Shown here: positions 52,152-60,522 of the stretch, piece by piece | How positions within the stretch are numbered: the first letter of the stretch is position 1 | How the letters are laid out: each line of letters opens with the position of its first letter | Source: CAYQDB01 sp964416195 | GTDB lineage: Bacteria > Zixibacteria > MSB-5A5 > GN15 > FEB-12 | NCBI GenBank assembly: GCA_964416195.1 | Contig: CAYQDB010000009.1 | Location: 62,001 to 126,000, forward strand | DNA: 64,000 bases | Direction: 5' to 3' | The notes under the pieces: generated by a model | The model's input: only the letters and a program-made list of their open reading frames with translations | Database searches by the model: none | Told to the model about the DNA's origin: nothing | Program-made: the position numbers and the translations under genes

Positions 52152-53203
52152 TTTTCCTTCCTGTAGATGATATACGCCTTGTAATCATCGTTATCGAGGA
52201 ATGCTATTTTCCTCCCATCTGGGGCGTAGACTGGCGCGCTACAGCTTTCAATTCCAATAAGAGTGTCAAGGATGGTAAATTCATTGGTGGTATAATCGAA
52301 GGTCCCTATCCTATCTACCACGAATTCACCGCCCGAGGGGTAATCGCCATCACACGTCTGATTGAACAGCATTTCGGTTGCCCTAGGATTGAAGGAGACG
52401 AACAAAAATCCACACCCAAAGGTTCCTGCTGGCCGATCACCGGCGTAATCCTGCAAGGTTATCTGAACGGAATCGCTCAACCGTGTAAGAATTGCGTGTG
52501 TAAAAAAGTACGATCTGTCTGGACTAATGACCGCCTCGAAAGCTTGCCGATAGGGGTCTTCCGCAAGCCAGATCGAGTCGCTCTGATCGAGGGTAATAAG
52601 GTCGAGGCCACCTGTCCCCCAGCAGATAAAGTGGTTGTCCTGCATCGCTGGAGCCTTGTCAGGAAAGAACCATCGCGGCTCGTCAATCGTCTCACCTACC
52701 GTAGCGCGAGGTAACATCCTTGAACGCCCGGTCATGGTCTTAAAGACATAATACGCGTTCCCTTCCAACGTCAAGAAGGGTCCCTCGAAGTAGGTGTTAC
52801 CGGCTGCGTTGGACACCGTCTGCCACTCGGCCACAATCGTCTCCTGGCCGGTGTTGATGTCAACAACGGTTATGGTCTTGTACAAGGCCGAGTCAGATGC
52901 TCTGCGCCTAGGCAAGTTGATAGCCACCTTGTCGTTCGACGCCCACTCGAACCGCCGGGGCGTGATGCCGATGTCGATCTTCCAAGTCTCGCGGCTATTG
53001 CCCAAAGTGTCTGAGATCATCAAAAAGTTGTTGGCAAAATACGCCAATTTTGTCCCATCAGGTGACCACTTCAGTGGCCCCGTAAAAGGCACCCAGGCCG
53101 CCGGCCCTACCTCGATCACTTTAGTGACCTTATAGCCCGCAGCTAGGCTTAGGCTGTTAAAAAGCCCGGCCACTAGTAGAATTGTTGCAACAAACAAACG
53201 CAT
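52148..53203 (-). CDS. Exported beta-propeller (PD40/TolB-like) protein
   Basis: A 351-residue protein. A signal peptide (LFVATILLVAGLFNSLSLAAG) precedes several PD40/WD40-like blades (WSPDGTKLAYFANN, VYAPDGRKIAFLDND). Structural folding as a beta-propeller is expected. The function is probably a scaffold or sensor; nothing identifies a ligand. It is the first gene of a two-gene unit with the small secreted protein. Confidence 0.7.
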   Translation of the reverse strand: MRLFVATILLVAGLFNSLSLAAGYKVTKVIEVGPAAWVPFTGPLKWSPDGTKLAYFANNFLMISDTLGNSRETWKIDIGITPRRFEWASNDKVAINLPRRRASDSALYKTITVVDINTGQETIVAEWQTVSNAAGNTYFEGPFLTLEGNAYYVFKTMTGRSRMLPRATVGETIDEPRWFFPDKAPAMQDNHFICWGTGGLDLITLDQSDSIWLAEDPYRQAFEAVISPDRSYFFTHAILTRLSDSVQITLQDYAGDRPAGTFGCGFLFVSFNPRATEMLFNQTCDGDYPSGGEFVVDRIGTFDYTTNEFTILDTLIGIESCSAPVYAPDGRKIAFLDNDDYKAYIIYRKEK

Positions 53204-53490
53204 AGGATTTGCTCCTTTCTAAAGATAATGTTACAGGACAAAAACAACCAATACGCTCATATATACACCTCCCTCTTCGGTCTGTCATTATGAGAGCCAC
53301 CACCACACGACAACCGTTGCGTATGATTCCATTTGTGCGTGTGCCTAAAAAAAGAAAAGTAATATCTATAGAATTTGTCAAGGGGAAAATTGGGATTTTT
53401 TAGATATCAAAGATGGAGCAGATGTGGACTCACCATTGGCGAGCCGTGTACAACACAATGACTTTGGTGATCGGATAGAAGGCAATCACA
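53204..53490. other. Intergenic region
   Basis: 287 bases. A 15-base word (TGGAGCAGATGTGGA, 53414-53428) is shared with sequence next to the MITE-like copy A (28210-28224). No gene is visible. Confidence 0.35.
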
Positions 53491-56154
53491 TCAGAATGAG
53501 AAGCCCACGTTCAGGTAAAACCGTTCCTCATCCGTGTCGGCGACTCCATAACCAAATTCTACAGGGCCGATCGGGGCGTCAAGGGCGAGAGATATGCCGA
53601 CTCCGTGCCGGAGATTACGAAGCTTGATCTGGTCTGTCGCCGTGTAGACCTCGCCCATGTCATAACGGCTGATGAAATACAGGCGGAGAGGAAGTTTTAC
53701 ACGTAGTTCGTTGTTCAGCAAAAACAGTTTATCGCCCGATAGCTGGTGGGTGCAAAACCCGGCAAAGGAATGTATCCCGCCGAGGTAAAACTTCTCTGAT
53801 ACCGGCAGGTCCGACCGGGACAATCCCAGAGACAACTTAGGATGGTAATTCAGATACTTTCCCAGGGCGGAGTATGCCTCCAGGGAGGTAAAAAAGCGCG
53901 TGAACTCGACCTCGCCGCCAAGATACTCGCCTGCAAATGCCAGTTCGAACAGATGCTTTTTGCCTGACTCAGGAAACGGCACACGATTGAAGGTTTCCAC
54001 CAGCGATCCGATGGTGAAGATTCTCAGCCCAAACTTCTGCGTGGCGCTCTTGTCGGGATGTCGGTATTCGACCTCTTCCAAAGTAAGGCCTGTCGTCACG
54101 GTGCCGAGCCTGAATATCTGCTGACCAAGTCGCAACTCGATGCCGGTCTTGATCTCTCTCCGATCGCCAGTATGGGAACCTTCCATGTCAAAGAGGTGAC
54201 GATCGAGCTGATAACGGTACACGTGAAACTTACTCGTGAGATAGGTGCTGAAAATACGGTCAGCCTTGAAACCGGCGAGATAGCGCTGACGGTCCGGAGC
54301 GTAGCGTGCATGGAGAAGAAACTGCAGCCCTATCCCACCAATATTGTCGTCCAGAATCTCAGCAAACTCTTCGGAGCCATACTCGTCATGCCAATGCCAC
54401 CCAAGGCGCATTTGGCGGTGCTTCTTTTCCTGAACTCGAATGTTGACAATAGCTCCACCACGATACGGTTTGAGATCGACCATGATCTGGTCGAACAAGT
54501 CAGTCCCGTAAATGTTGGCGATTCCCTGTGAAGCCCGGGGGCTCGAATATGGCTGACCGACTTTCAGTGGGAAAAGGGAGCGGATAAACCAGTCTTTTGT
54601 GCGTTCGTTTCCATCGACGTCAATCCGTTTGATTATTGCTTCATCGATAACAACGGTAATCTTCTTCTGCTCTTGATCAACCGTTACCTCTCTGACGTCG
54701 GTCAGGTCGAAGCCATGCGCATTGTAGAGGTTCAGAATGCGATCAATCCCCTGCTGCAAGAGCTGAGGAGTAAGAAGCGAATCCTCGAAATTGAACTGGG
54801 ATGCCAACATTGTGTCGTCAAAGATCGTGTTGCCGACAAAGGTGAATTCGATGTCAGACAACCGAAAACACCGATAGGCCGTTACCCGGAGCAGCGTCTT
54901 TACCCCGCCGTCGCCGGACAAACCAAGAGGCCTTAGGTCAACCTCCAGCCGGAATAGTCGAAGATCAACCGCCACTGACTTGAGAGCGGAGACAAGTTCT
55001 GCTCGGCTGACTGGTTCTCCCGTGAATCTCTTCATGATAGCAGCCCCAACAGCCGGTGGCAGGCTGTCTCCTCCAACATACACGATGGAGTAACGAGTTT
55101 GGTTACACTCCTGCCGAAACCGACTAACGATGCTGTCGGCGGCCACCTTGCCGGCCTGATAACCCATTTCTATAAGACTATCTTTGAACTTAAAGTCTGT
55201 TGAGCTAAACTCATCGATAGGCGGTGCGATAACGAAATCAGCCGCCTCCAATTGGGTAGCCAGCTTGTCGGCTGTCATAATACTCGTTACCTGGCTGGCA
55301 ATATCAATCGGTGTTGTCAGTTCCTCCTTGGGAAGAAGTCGGCTGGCCGTGTTGATAGCTACTACAAAGGTAACAGAGTCACTCATCTTCTTAGCCAGTT
55401 CGACGGGGATCGGTGTGATAATACCCCCATCCATAAGAAGTTGCCTATCCTTCTCCAGGCCGGTGAAAGCAAGTGGGAAACCCATCGTGGCGCGCATCGC
55501 CTCGGCCAGTGACCCGTGGCCATGTATCACCTCATGTCCGGTGACGATGTCGGTACTGATGGTTTTGAAGGGGATCGGCAACTTCCCGAAGTCGCCCGCA
55601 CAGTGATAATTGGCTTTGGTAGTAAGAGTCGTCAAAAGCGAGGTGAACTTCTGCCCGGCGGTCAACCCCTGGGGTATTACCGGGATAAAGCCGTCGAAGC
55701 GAACAGATACAAGATGCCGACCTCGCTCTTCACGCTGAGTAAGGAACATTGTTTTGCGAGCCGGCGCGTTGGAGAGAAATTGGTCGAACGATATGCTATG
55801 CACTAATGAGCGGAGTTCCTCGGGGCTATAACCTGCTGCATACAAGCCACCCACGATGCCGCCTATAGAGGTACCGGTAACAGCGGCCACACTAATGCCT
55901 TTTTCCTCGAAGGCTTGGAGGATGCCGATTGTGGCCAGCCCTCGTGCCCCGCCGCCGGACAGGGCCAGCAGCACCGGATAGTGCTCAGTGGTGTCAAGAG
56001 GGTCGAGACCATCCAATCCGCCGACGATGATGCGGTCGCCGGCGCACGCGGATGCGGTGACGAGACAGCAGACCATCAGTGTGATAGTGACAATAGTTTT
56101 CACTTGCCAAGCGGTTACAGGAATGAGTTCATTGGCTCCCAGTAACTTATTCAC
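53491..56154 (-). CDS. Patatin-like phospholipase-Omp85 barrel fusion (PlpD-type, type Vd)
   Basis: An 887-residue protein. Residues about 60-310 are a patatin: oxyanion GGGARG, nucleophile Ser96 in GTSIGG, and catalytic Asp242 in LMDGG. A linking POTRA-like region (about 400-560) leads to a C-terminal Omp85-type (bacterial surface antigen) 16-stranded barrel (RMRLGWHWHD to NLRHGVGISLALDAPIGPVE). Such PlpD proteins show lipase outside the cell. The GTG start lies 12 bases from the divergent SpoU gene; a GTG at 56103 (VKTIVTITLMVCCLVTASAC) would give a cleaner signal peptide. Confidence 0.92.
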   Translation of the reverse strand: MNKLLGANELIPVTAWQVKTIVTITLMVCCLVTASACAGDRIIVGGLDGLDPLDTTEHYPVLLALSGGGARGLATIGILQAFEEKGISVAAVTGTSIGGIVGGLYAAGYSPEELRSLVHSISFDQFLSNAPARKTMFLTQREERGRHLVSVRFDGFIPVIPQGLTAGQKFTSLLTTLTTKANYHCAGDFGKLPIPFKTISTDIVTGHEVIHGHGSLAEAMRATMGFPLAFTGLEKDRQLLMDGGIITPIPVELAKKMSDSVTFVVAINTASRLLPKEELTTPIDIASQVTSIMTADKLATQLEAADFVIAPPIDEFSSTDFKFKDSLIEMGYQAGKVAADSIVSRFRQECNQTRYSIVYVGGDSLPPAVGAAIMKRFTGEPVSRAELVSALKSVAVDLRLFRLEVDLRPLGLSGDGGVKTLLRVTAYRCFRLSDIEFTFVGNTIFDDTMLASQFNFEDSLLTPQLLQQGIDRILNLYNAHGFDLTDVREVTVDQEQKKITVVIDEAIIKRIDVDGNERTKDWFIRSLFPLKVGQPYSSPRASQGIANIYGTDLFDQIMVDLKPYRGGAIVNIRVQEKKHRQMRLGWHWHDEYGSEEFAEILDDNIGGIGLQFLLHARYAPDRQRYLAGFKADRIFSTYLTSKFHVYRYQLDRHLFDMEGSHTGDRREIKTGIELRLGQQIFRLGTVTTGLTLEEVEYRHPDKSATQKFGLRIFTIGSLVETFNRVPFPESGKKHLFELAFAGEYLGGEVEFTRFFTSLEAYSALGKYLNYHPKLSLGLSRSDLPVSEKFYLGGIHSFAGFCTHQLSGDKLFLLNNELRVKLPLRLYFISRYDMGEVYTATDQIKLRNLRHGVGISLALDAPIGPVEFGYGVADTDEERFYLNVGFSF

Positions 56155-56166
56155 AGGTAATAAAAA

Positions 56167-56955
56167 GTGCCGTTATCAAGGACGGAATTAAAAAATGTCA
56201 AATCGTTGCTGATGAAAAAGGGGCGAAGGGAAAGCGGTATGTTTCTGGCCGAAGGTGTCCGGCTCCTTGAAGAGTCAGTGCGACTGCATTTCCTGCCTCG
56301 TACGGTGTTCTATGCCCCCTCAATGTTGTCCAAGCGCGCCGAGAAGTTGATAAAGCGGTTCGAAAACCGCGCTGTTGAGACGGTAAAACTGTCGGCCAAG
56401 GACTTGCGGTCAGTGTCGGACACGGAATCACCGCAGGGCATAGTGGGACTTTTTGCCATACCAAGCACCAACCTGTCCAAACTTTACCAGCCAAAACATC
56501 GTAGACTTGTATTGTGTGAGAATATGTCCGATCCAGGCAACCTGGGAACACTGGCTCGTTCTTCACTGGCTTTTGGCTTTGACTTAATACTCCTGTGCGG
56601 CGACTCGGTCGGGCCATACTCGCCGAAAGTGGTACGAGCCTCTGCCGGCGCGGTTTTCGGGCTTCGAATCGCTGTTGTTACTCTGAAGGAGGTGTATGCG
56701 TTCTTAGCAAGGGAGCGAGTGATGATCATCGCGGCCGATCTGAGGGGAGAGAGTGTTACTAAACTACCGAGGAAAGCGCTCCAGAAGCGAAAGGTTCTGC
56801 TGGCTGTCGGCTCCGAAGCAACCGGCCTTTCAAAGAACCTCCTGGAGAGATCGGACATTCGCGTTCGCATTGAACATTTACGCACGGTGGAATCGTTAAA
56901 TGCTGCGGTTGCGGGGTCGATAATAATGAAACAGGTCTATGACCTTACGCATTGA
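56167..56955 (+). CDS. SpoU-family rRNA/tRNA 2'-O-methyltransferase
   Basis: A 262-residue SPOUT methyltransferase. The N-terminal substrate-binding part has RESGMFLAEGVRLLEES. Motif 1 is SDPGNLGTLARSSLAFGFD, motif 2 VGSEATGLS, motif 3 SLNAAVAGSIIMKQ with the trefoil knot. The target ribose is probably in 23S rRNA or tRNA. GTG start with AGGTAA ahead; divergent from the patatin gene. Followed after 9 bases by the adhesin-like gene. Confidence 0.92.
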   Translation: MPLSRTELKNVKSLLMKKGRRESGMFLAEGVRLLEESVRLHFLPRTVFYAPSMLSKRAEKLIKRFENRAVETVKLSAKDLRSVSDTESPQGIVGLFAIPSTNLSKLYQPKHRRLVLCENMSDPGNLGTLARSSLAFGFDLILLCGDSVGPYSPKVVRASAGAVFGLRIAVVTLKEVYAFLARERVMIIAADLRGESVTKLPRKALQKRKVLLAVGSEATGLSKNLLERSDIRVRIEHLRTVESLNAAVAGSIIMKQVYDLTH

Positions 56956-56964
56956 GGGTGAACC

Positions 56965-58023
56965 ATGAGACTGCTGACCACTTTTGTACTCAGTTTCGGT
57001 ATTTTCCTGTCGGCATACTTGCAGGCCTCTTCACAGGAGATATTCGAAGAAAGCGAAGGGTTGTTTTCTACCCGGGAGTTGACGGATACGATTGCAATGG
57101 GCGCCGACAAAAAGGTCGTGATACGGTCGGCTTCCACTCTGCAGGGTTCAATCTATATTACTACTGCGGATAAGGATGAAGTTTCGATTTCCTACCTCAA
57201 GAAATCAAAAACCGATTCCAGATCGAAGGCAATCGATTTCATTGACCTCATTGCCGTTCATCTTGATCGCAACCCAGAGGGAGTGAGGCTTGATCTGCGA
57301 GCGCCCAACCCGGCGCCGTGGACGGATCCCGATATCGTACTGGTTAAAGTGGAGTTGGTCGTTCCGGAGAACTGTGTTATCGAGGTTGAAGCTCCGTACT
57401 TTAACCTGACAGCCGATGGACCATTTGAAGCCGTTATTGTGCCCTCTTCTCTTGGTAAACTCGAGATATGCGATGTCACAAAACAGTTGAGACTGGAAAC
57501 GGCCAACAGCCGTGTGTCAATTGAGAGAATATCAGGGGATATTTCGGTGACTACCAGCAATTCCCTGCTGAGCGCCAAAGAGATTTCCAGCACCCGGAAA
57601 CAGGCTCGTTTCAGAAATGACGGCGGAGATATTGAAATTGACGGTTTCACTGGTGAAATCAATGTGAAGAACAACTACGGACGTATTGAGATTGCAAACT
57701 TCGAGCTGCACTCCGGAAGGAATATCATTCGGGGTTTCTCAGCGCCTATCGTTATTGGTATAACGCGCATCACTGACGCTCAGGTAGTGATAAGCAACCG
57801 CTTTGAGGACATCGAAATAGCGGTACCGGCCGATCTCTCGGCGAGACTTTCTTTGTCAGTTGAAGAGGGAGAAAAGATTGAAGCCAACGGCTTTCCGTTC
57901 AAAACCGATCTGGTACAGCCCAACCGGTTAAACCTTGTTACCGGCGATGGCGAAGCGCTCATCAGCGCTGCCGTCAGAGGCAAGGGGAACATCTATGTCC
58001 GAGCAGAAGAAGAAGGAGATTAG
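56965..58023 (+). CDS. Exported DUF4097-like adhesin-fold protein
   Basis: A 352-residue secreted protein. A signal (RLLTTFVLSFGIFLSAYLQA) precedes a right-handed beta-helix-like region (VIRSASTLQGSIYITTADKD, RLETANSRVSIERISGDISV, IDGFTGEINVKNNYGRIEIA), as in DUF4097 proteins. Located between the SpoU gene and the porin-SppA fusion with 2 bases to the latter, so part of that operon. Function unknown; may sense the envelope. Confidence 0.7.
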   Translation: MRLLTTFVLSFGIFLSAYLQASSQEIFEESEGLFSTRELTDTIAMGADKKVVIRSASTLQGSIYITTADKDEVSISYLKKSKTDSRSKAIDFIDLIAVHLDRNPEGVRLDLRAPNPAPWTDPDIVLVKVELVVPENCVIEVEAPYFNLTADGPFEAVIVPSSLGKLEICDVTKQLRLETANSRVSIERISGDISVTTSNSLLSAKEISSTRKQARFRNDGGDIEIDGFTGEINVKNNYGRIEIANFELHSGRNIIRGFSAPIVIGITRITDAQVVISNRFEDIEIAVPADLSARLSLSVEEGEKIEANGFPFKTDLVQPNRLNLVTGDGEALISAAVRGKGNIYVRAEEEGD

Positions 58024-58025
58024 AC

Positions 58026-60443
58026 GTGAGGTTCATGGCTACTAGAACTGCTGTTGCTGCAGCGGCACTGGTTGTTTTTGTCGGTTCGTCAGTTTGCAGC
58101 CAGCGGGTTCCCTTTCCTGAAGGAGTATTCTACTACAAACCGGCGGCATCGGTATTCGGAGCCGAGGCGGCCTGGGTGAATCCGGCCGGGTTGAGCCGCT
58201 ACGGTGCCTCCAGCTTTCAGTTCATGGGCGACTGCGCCGACGAGAAGTATTTCAAAAGTTGGGGCGCCGTAGTGAATCGTGACCAACTGGCCGTGGCCTA
58301 TCGGAACCTTGATAATCCAGACGGAACGAACTACCACGAGTCTCTGATTGGGGCCGGCATGGCGCTGGCAGGGAAGCTCCACTTTGGCGGATCATACCGC
58401 TACTTCAAAAAAGCCCCCGACGTATATAACAAGCGACACTTCTGGAATATCGGATTTATGGGTCAAGGCAGAGGCTCGCTTAGCTGGGCGGCCGTCTTTT
58501 CAAATCTCAACCGAGGAAAAATTGAGGGTGAACGGACCGAAACCGAGCAGAGGTATTCGCTTTCCTACCGTCCGCTTGGGAAAGTCGCTACATTTTCGGT
58601 CGATATGTTCCTGTCGACCAAAACCAGGCTGAGCAACGCCGATTATGTCTATCACCTTGAGGTGGCGCCTCGTCGGGGTCTCTATGTTGAGGGATATGTC
58701 GATTCTGATCAGAACTTCCGAATCGGCGTCAGGGTTAATCTGTCTCAGGATTTTGTCGGTTCCCAAAGCAGTTTCCAAAAAGATGGCGACCACTTGCGAA
58801 CGACACTCTATCTTGGCGCTACCAGTCTGAAAGGGCCATCTATGCTCTCGTCGTCAAGGCGCAGGCTGGCCGTTAGTCTTTCCGGAAAGCTGAGGGAAAA
58901 TCCACCCCGTCCACGGTTCGGATTGCAGGAGACGTCGTTCATTACGCTACTGACGACAATTTACCGAGCTGCTGAGGACCCTTCAATCGGTGAACTGGTC
59001 ATGAGCCTCAAGGGTCTCTCTCTGGGATTTGGCCAGGCACAGGAGTTGCGTGAAGCCTTGATGTACTTCCGGAGTACAGGCAAGACCGTTGTGTGCCACC
59101 TGTCGTACCCCAACAACATTGCCTACTTCGTGGCTTCTGCCGCCAACACGATTCTCATTCCGCCTGTCAGTCAGCTCAATCTGGTGGGACTGAGGGTGGA
59201 GTTATCCTTCTATGCAGGCACTCTTGAGAAACTCGGTATCAAAGCAGATGTGCTGCGTATCGGCGACTACAAGACAGCAGCAGAAAGGTTCACGGAAAAA
59301 GCTGCCACTGAACAGAACCAGCAGCAGATAAATCGCATGCTTGACGACATCTATGACCAGTTTGTAGCAGCTACAGCCGAGGGCCGAGGCATCTCCTCTG
59401 ATTCGGTACGGAGAGTCATTGATAACGGCCCCTATACCTCGGCGGAAGCGATGGAATATGGGCTGGTGGATGGACTGAGCTACAGGGACAGGCTGGCCAG
59501 AGATTTCCTTTCCGGTTTGCCTGAAGTATCGTTCAAGCGTTATCTGGGCGACACTCTTCTCAATGACGGTTGGCCGGCTGAGCCGGAACTGGCTCTGGTG
59601 GTGGCAGAAGGGGAAGTTGTAACCAACGCAGGTAGACTATCCCCTTTTGGCGCAGGTGACAAGGTCACTCCGGCATCTATGGAATGTGCCTTTAAGCGTG
59701 TCGCCAAGCAGCCGCAGGTAAAGGGGGTAATTTTTCGAATAAGTTCGCCTGGCGGACTGGCGCTGGCAGGAGATAAGATCTATCACAGTGCACATGAAGC
59801 CGCAGAAAGCAAGCCGCTTGTCGTTTCGATGTCAAATGTTGCGGCGTCTGCCGCGTACTATGTGGCCATGCCATCGGCGCGACTGTTTGCCAATCCCGGC
59901 ACAATCACCGGCTCGATCGGGATATATGGCGGCAAGGTCGATATGAGTGGTCTTTACAAAAAGATTGACCTGGGAAAAGAACTATACACCCGCGGCAAGT
60001 TCGCCGGAATGCTCAGCACTGTCCGTCCATTCACACCAGAAGAGAGAGAGAAGTACTATTCGCAGATGAAGGCTTTTTACGATCATTTTATCCAATTGGT
60101 TTCGGCCAATCGTTCGCTTTCGGCGGACTCTGTTGAGGCTCTTTCCAGGGGGAGAGTGTGGACCGGGCGAGAGGCATTGTCAAACGGCCTCGTGGACGAA
60201 CTGGGCGGGCTGAAGCAATCCCTCGATTACACCGCCTCCCGGCTTGGTCTGAAGAACTATCGGATTGCCGTCTACCCCGAGAAGCGCCCCCTGTTCATTC
60301 TACCCGGTAGCTCTATTGTGAAGGCCATCACTCATTTCCTTTCGGATTACAGGACCACTGATGAGGTTTTGACACAGGGGCTTGGCCTTACAACTGACGG
60401 GGAGATTATCGCCCGTATGCCGTTTGACATAGCTATTGAGTAA
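58026..60443 (+). CDS. sppA: Porin-like N-terminus fused to signal peptide peptidase SppA
   Basis: An 805-residue protein. After a signal, residues about 30-275 look like an outer-membrane barrel of PorV/UPF0164 style (AAWVNPAGLSRYGASSFQFM). Residues about 285-790 are the two SppA domains: Lys416 in GDYKTAAERF (equivalent to E. coli Lys209) and nucleophile Ser608 in NVAASAAYYV (Ser409). Their spacing of 192 fits the Ser-Lys dyad. SppA clears signal peptides in the inner membrane, so a fusion to a porin-like domain is odd and may place the protease differently. Confidence 0.88.
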   Translation: MRFMATRTAVAAAALVVFVGSSVCSQRVPFPEGVFYYKPAASVFGAEAAWVNPAGLSRYGASSFQFMGDCADEKYFKSWGAVVNRDQLAVAYRNLDNPDGTNYHESLIGAGMALAGKLHFGGSYRYFKKAPDVYNKRHFWNIGFMGQGRGSLSWAAVFSNLNRGKIEGERTETEQRYSLSYRPLGKVATFSVDMFLSTKTRLSNADYVYHLEVAPRRGLYVEGYVDSDQNFRIGVRVNLSQDFVGSQSSFQKDGDHLRTTLYLGATSLKGPSMLSSSRRRLAVSLSGKLRENPPRPRFGLQETSFITLLTTIYRAAEDPSIGELVMSLKGLSLGFGQAQELREALMYFRSTGKTVVCHLSYPNNIAYFVASAANTILIPPVSQLNLVGLRVELSFYAGTLEKLGIKADVLRIGDYKTAAERFTEKAATEQNQQQINRMLDDIYDQFVAATAEGRGISSDSVRRVIDNGPYTSAEAMEYGLVDGLSYRDRLARDFLSGLPEVSFKRYLGDTLLNDGWPAEPELALVVAEGEVVTNAGRLSPFGAGDKVTPASMECAFKRVAKQPQVKGVIFRISSPGGLALAGDKIYHSAHEAAESKPLVVSMSNVAASAAYYVAMPSARLFANPGTITGSIGIYGGKVDMSGLYKKIDLGKELYTRGKFAGMLSTVRPFTPEEREKYYSQMKAFYDHFIQLVSANRSLSADSVEALSRGRVWTGREALSNGLVDELGGLKQSLDYTASRLGLKNYRIAVYPEKRPLFILPGSSIVKAITHFLSDYRTTDEVLTQGLGLTTDGEIIARMPFDIAIE

Positions 60444-60468
60444 GGCGCTCGTTTCCTATTGCAATAAG

Positions 60469-60494
60469 AAAACCCGCCCTTTCGGGCGGGTTTT
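60469..60494. terminator. Bidirectional terminator between sppA and the pilus genes
   Basis: AAAACCCGCCC-TTTC-GGGCGGGTTTT, an 11-bp perfect stem with A- and T-runs on either side, ending both sppA (plus) and the pilX-like gene (minus). Confidence 0.95.
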
Positions 60495-60522
60495 GCATCC
60501 AGGTCTGCTGGTGTCAAGTAAG

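Noticed and set aside
56040..56154. Lipobox in the patatin-Omp85 fusion
   Set aside because: A Cys follows the signal-like stretch (ASACAG), but position -3 is not the usual Leu/Val and a barrel protein does not need a lipid anchor.
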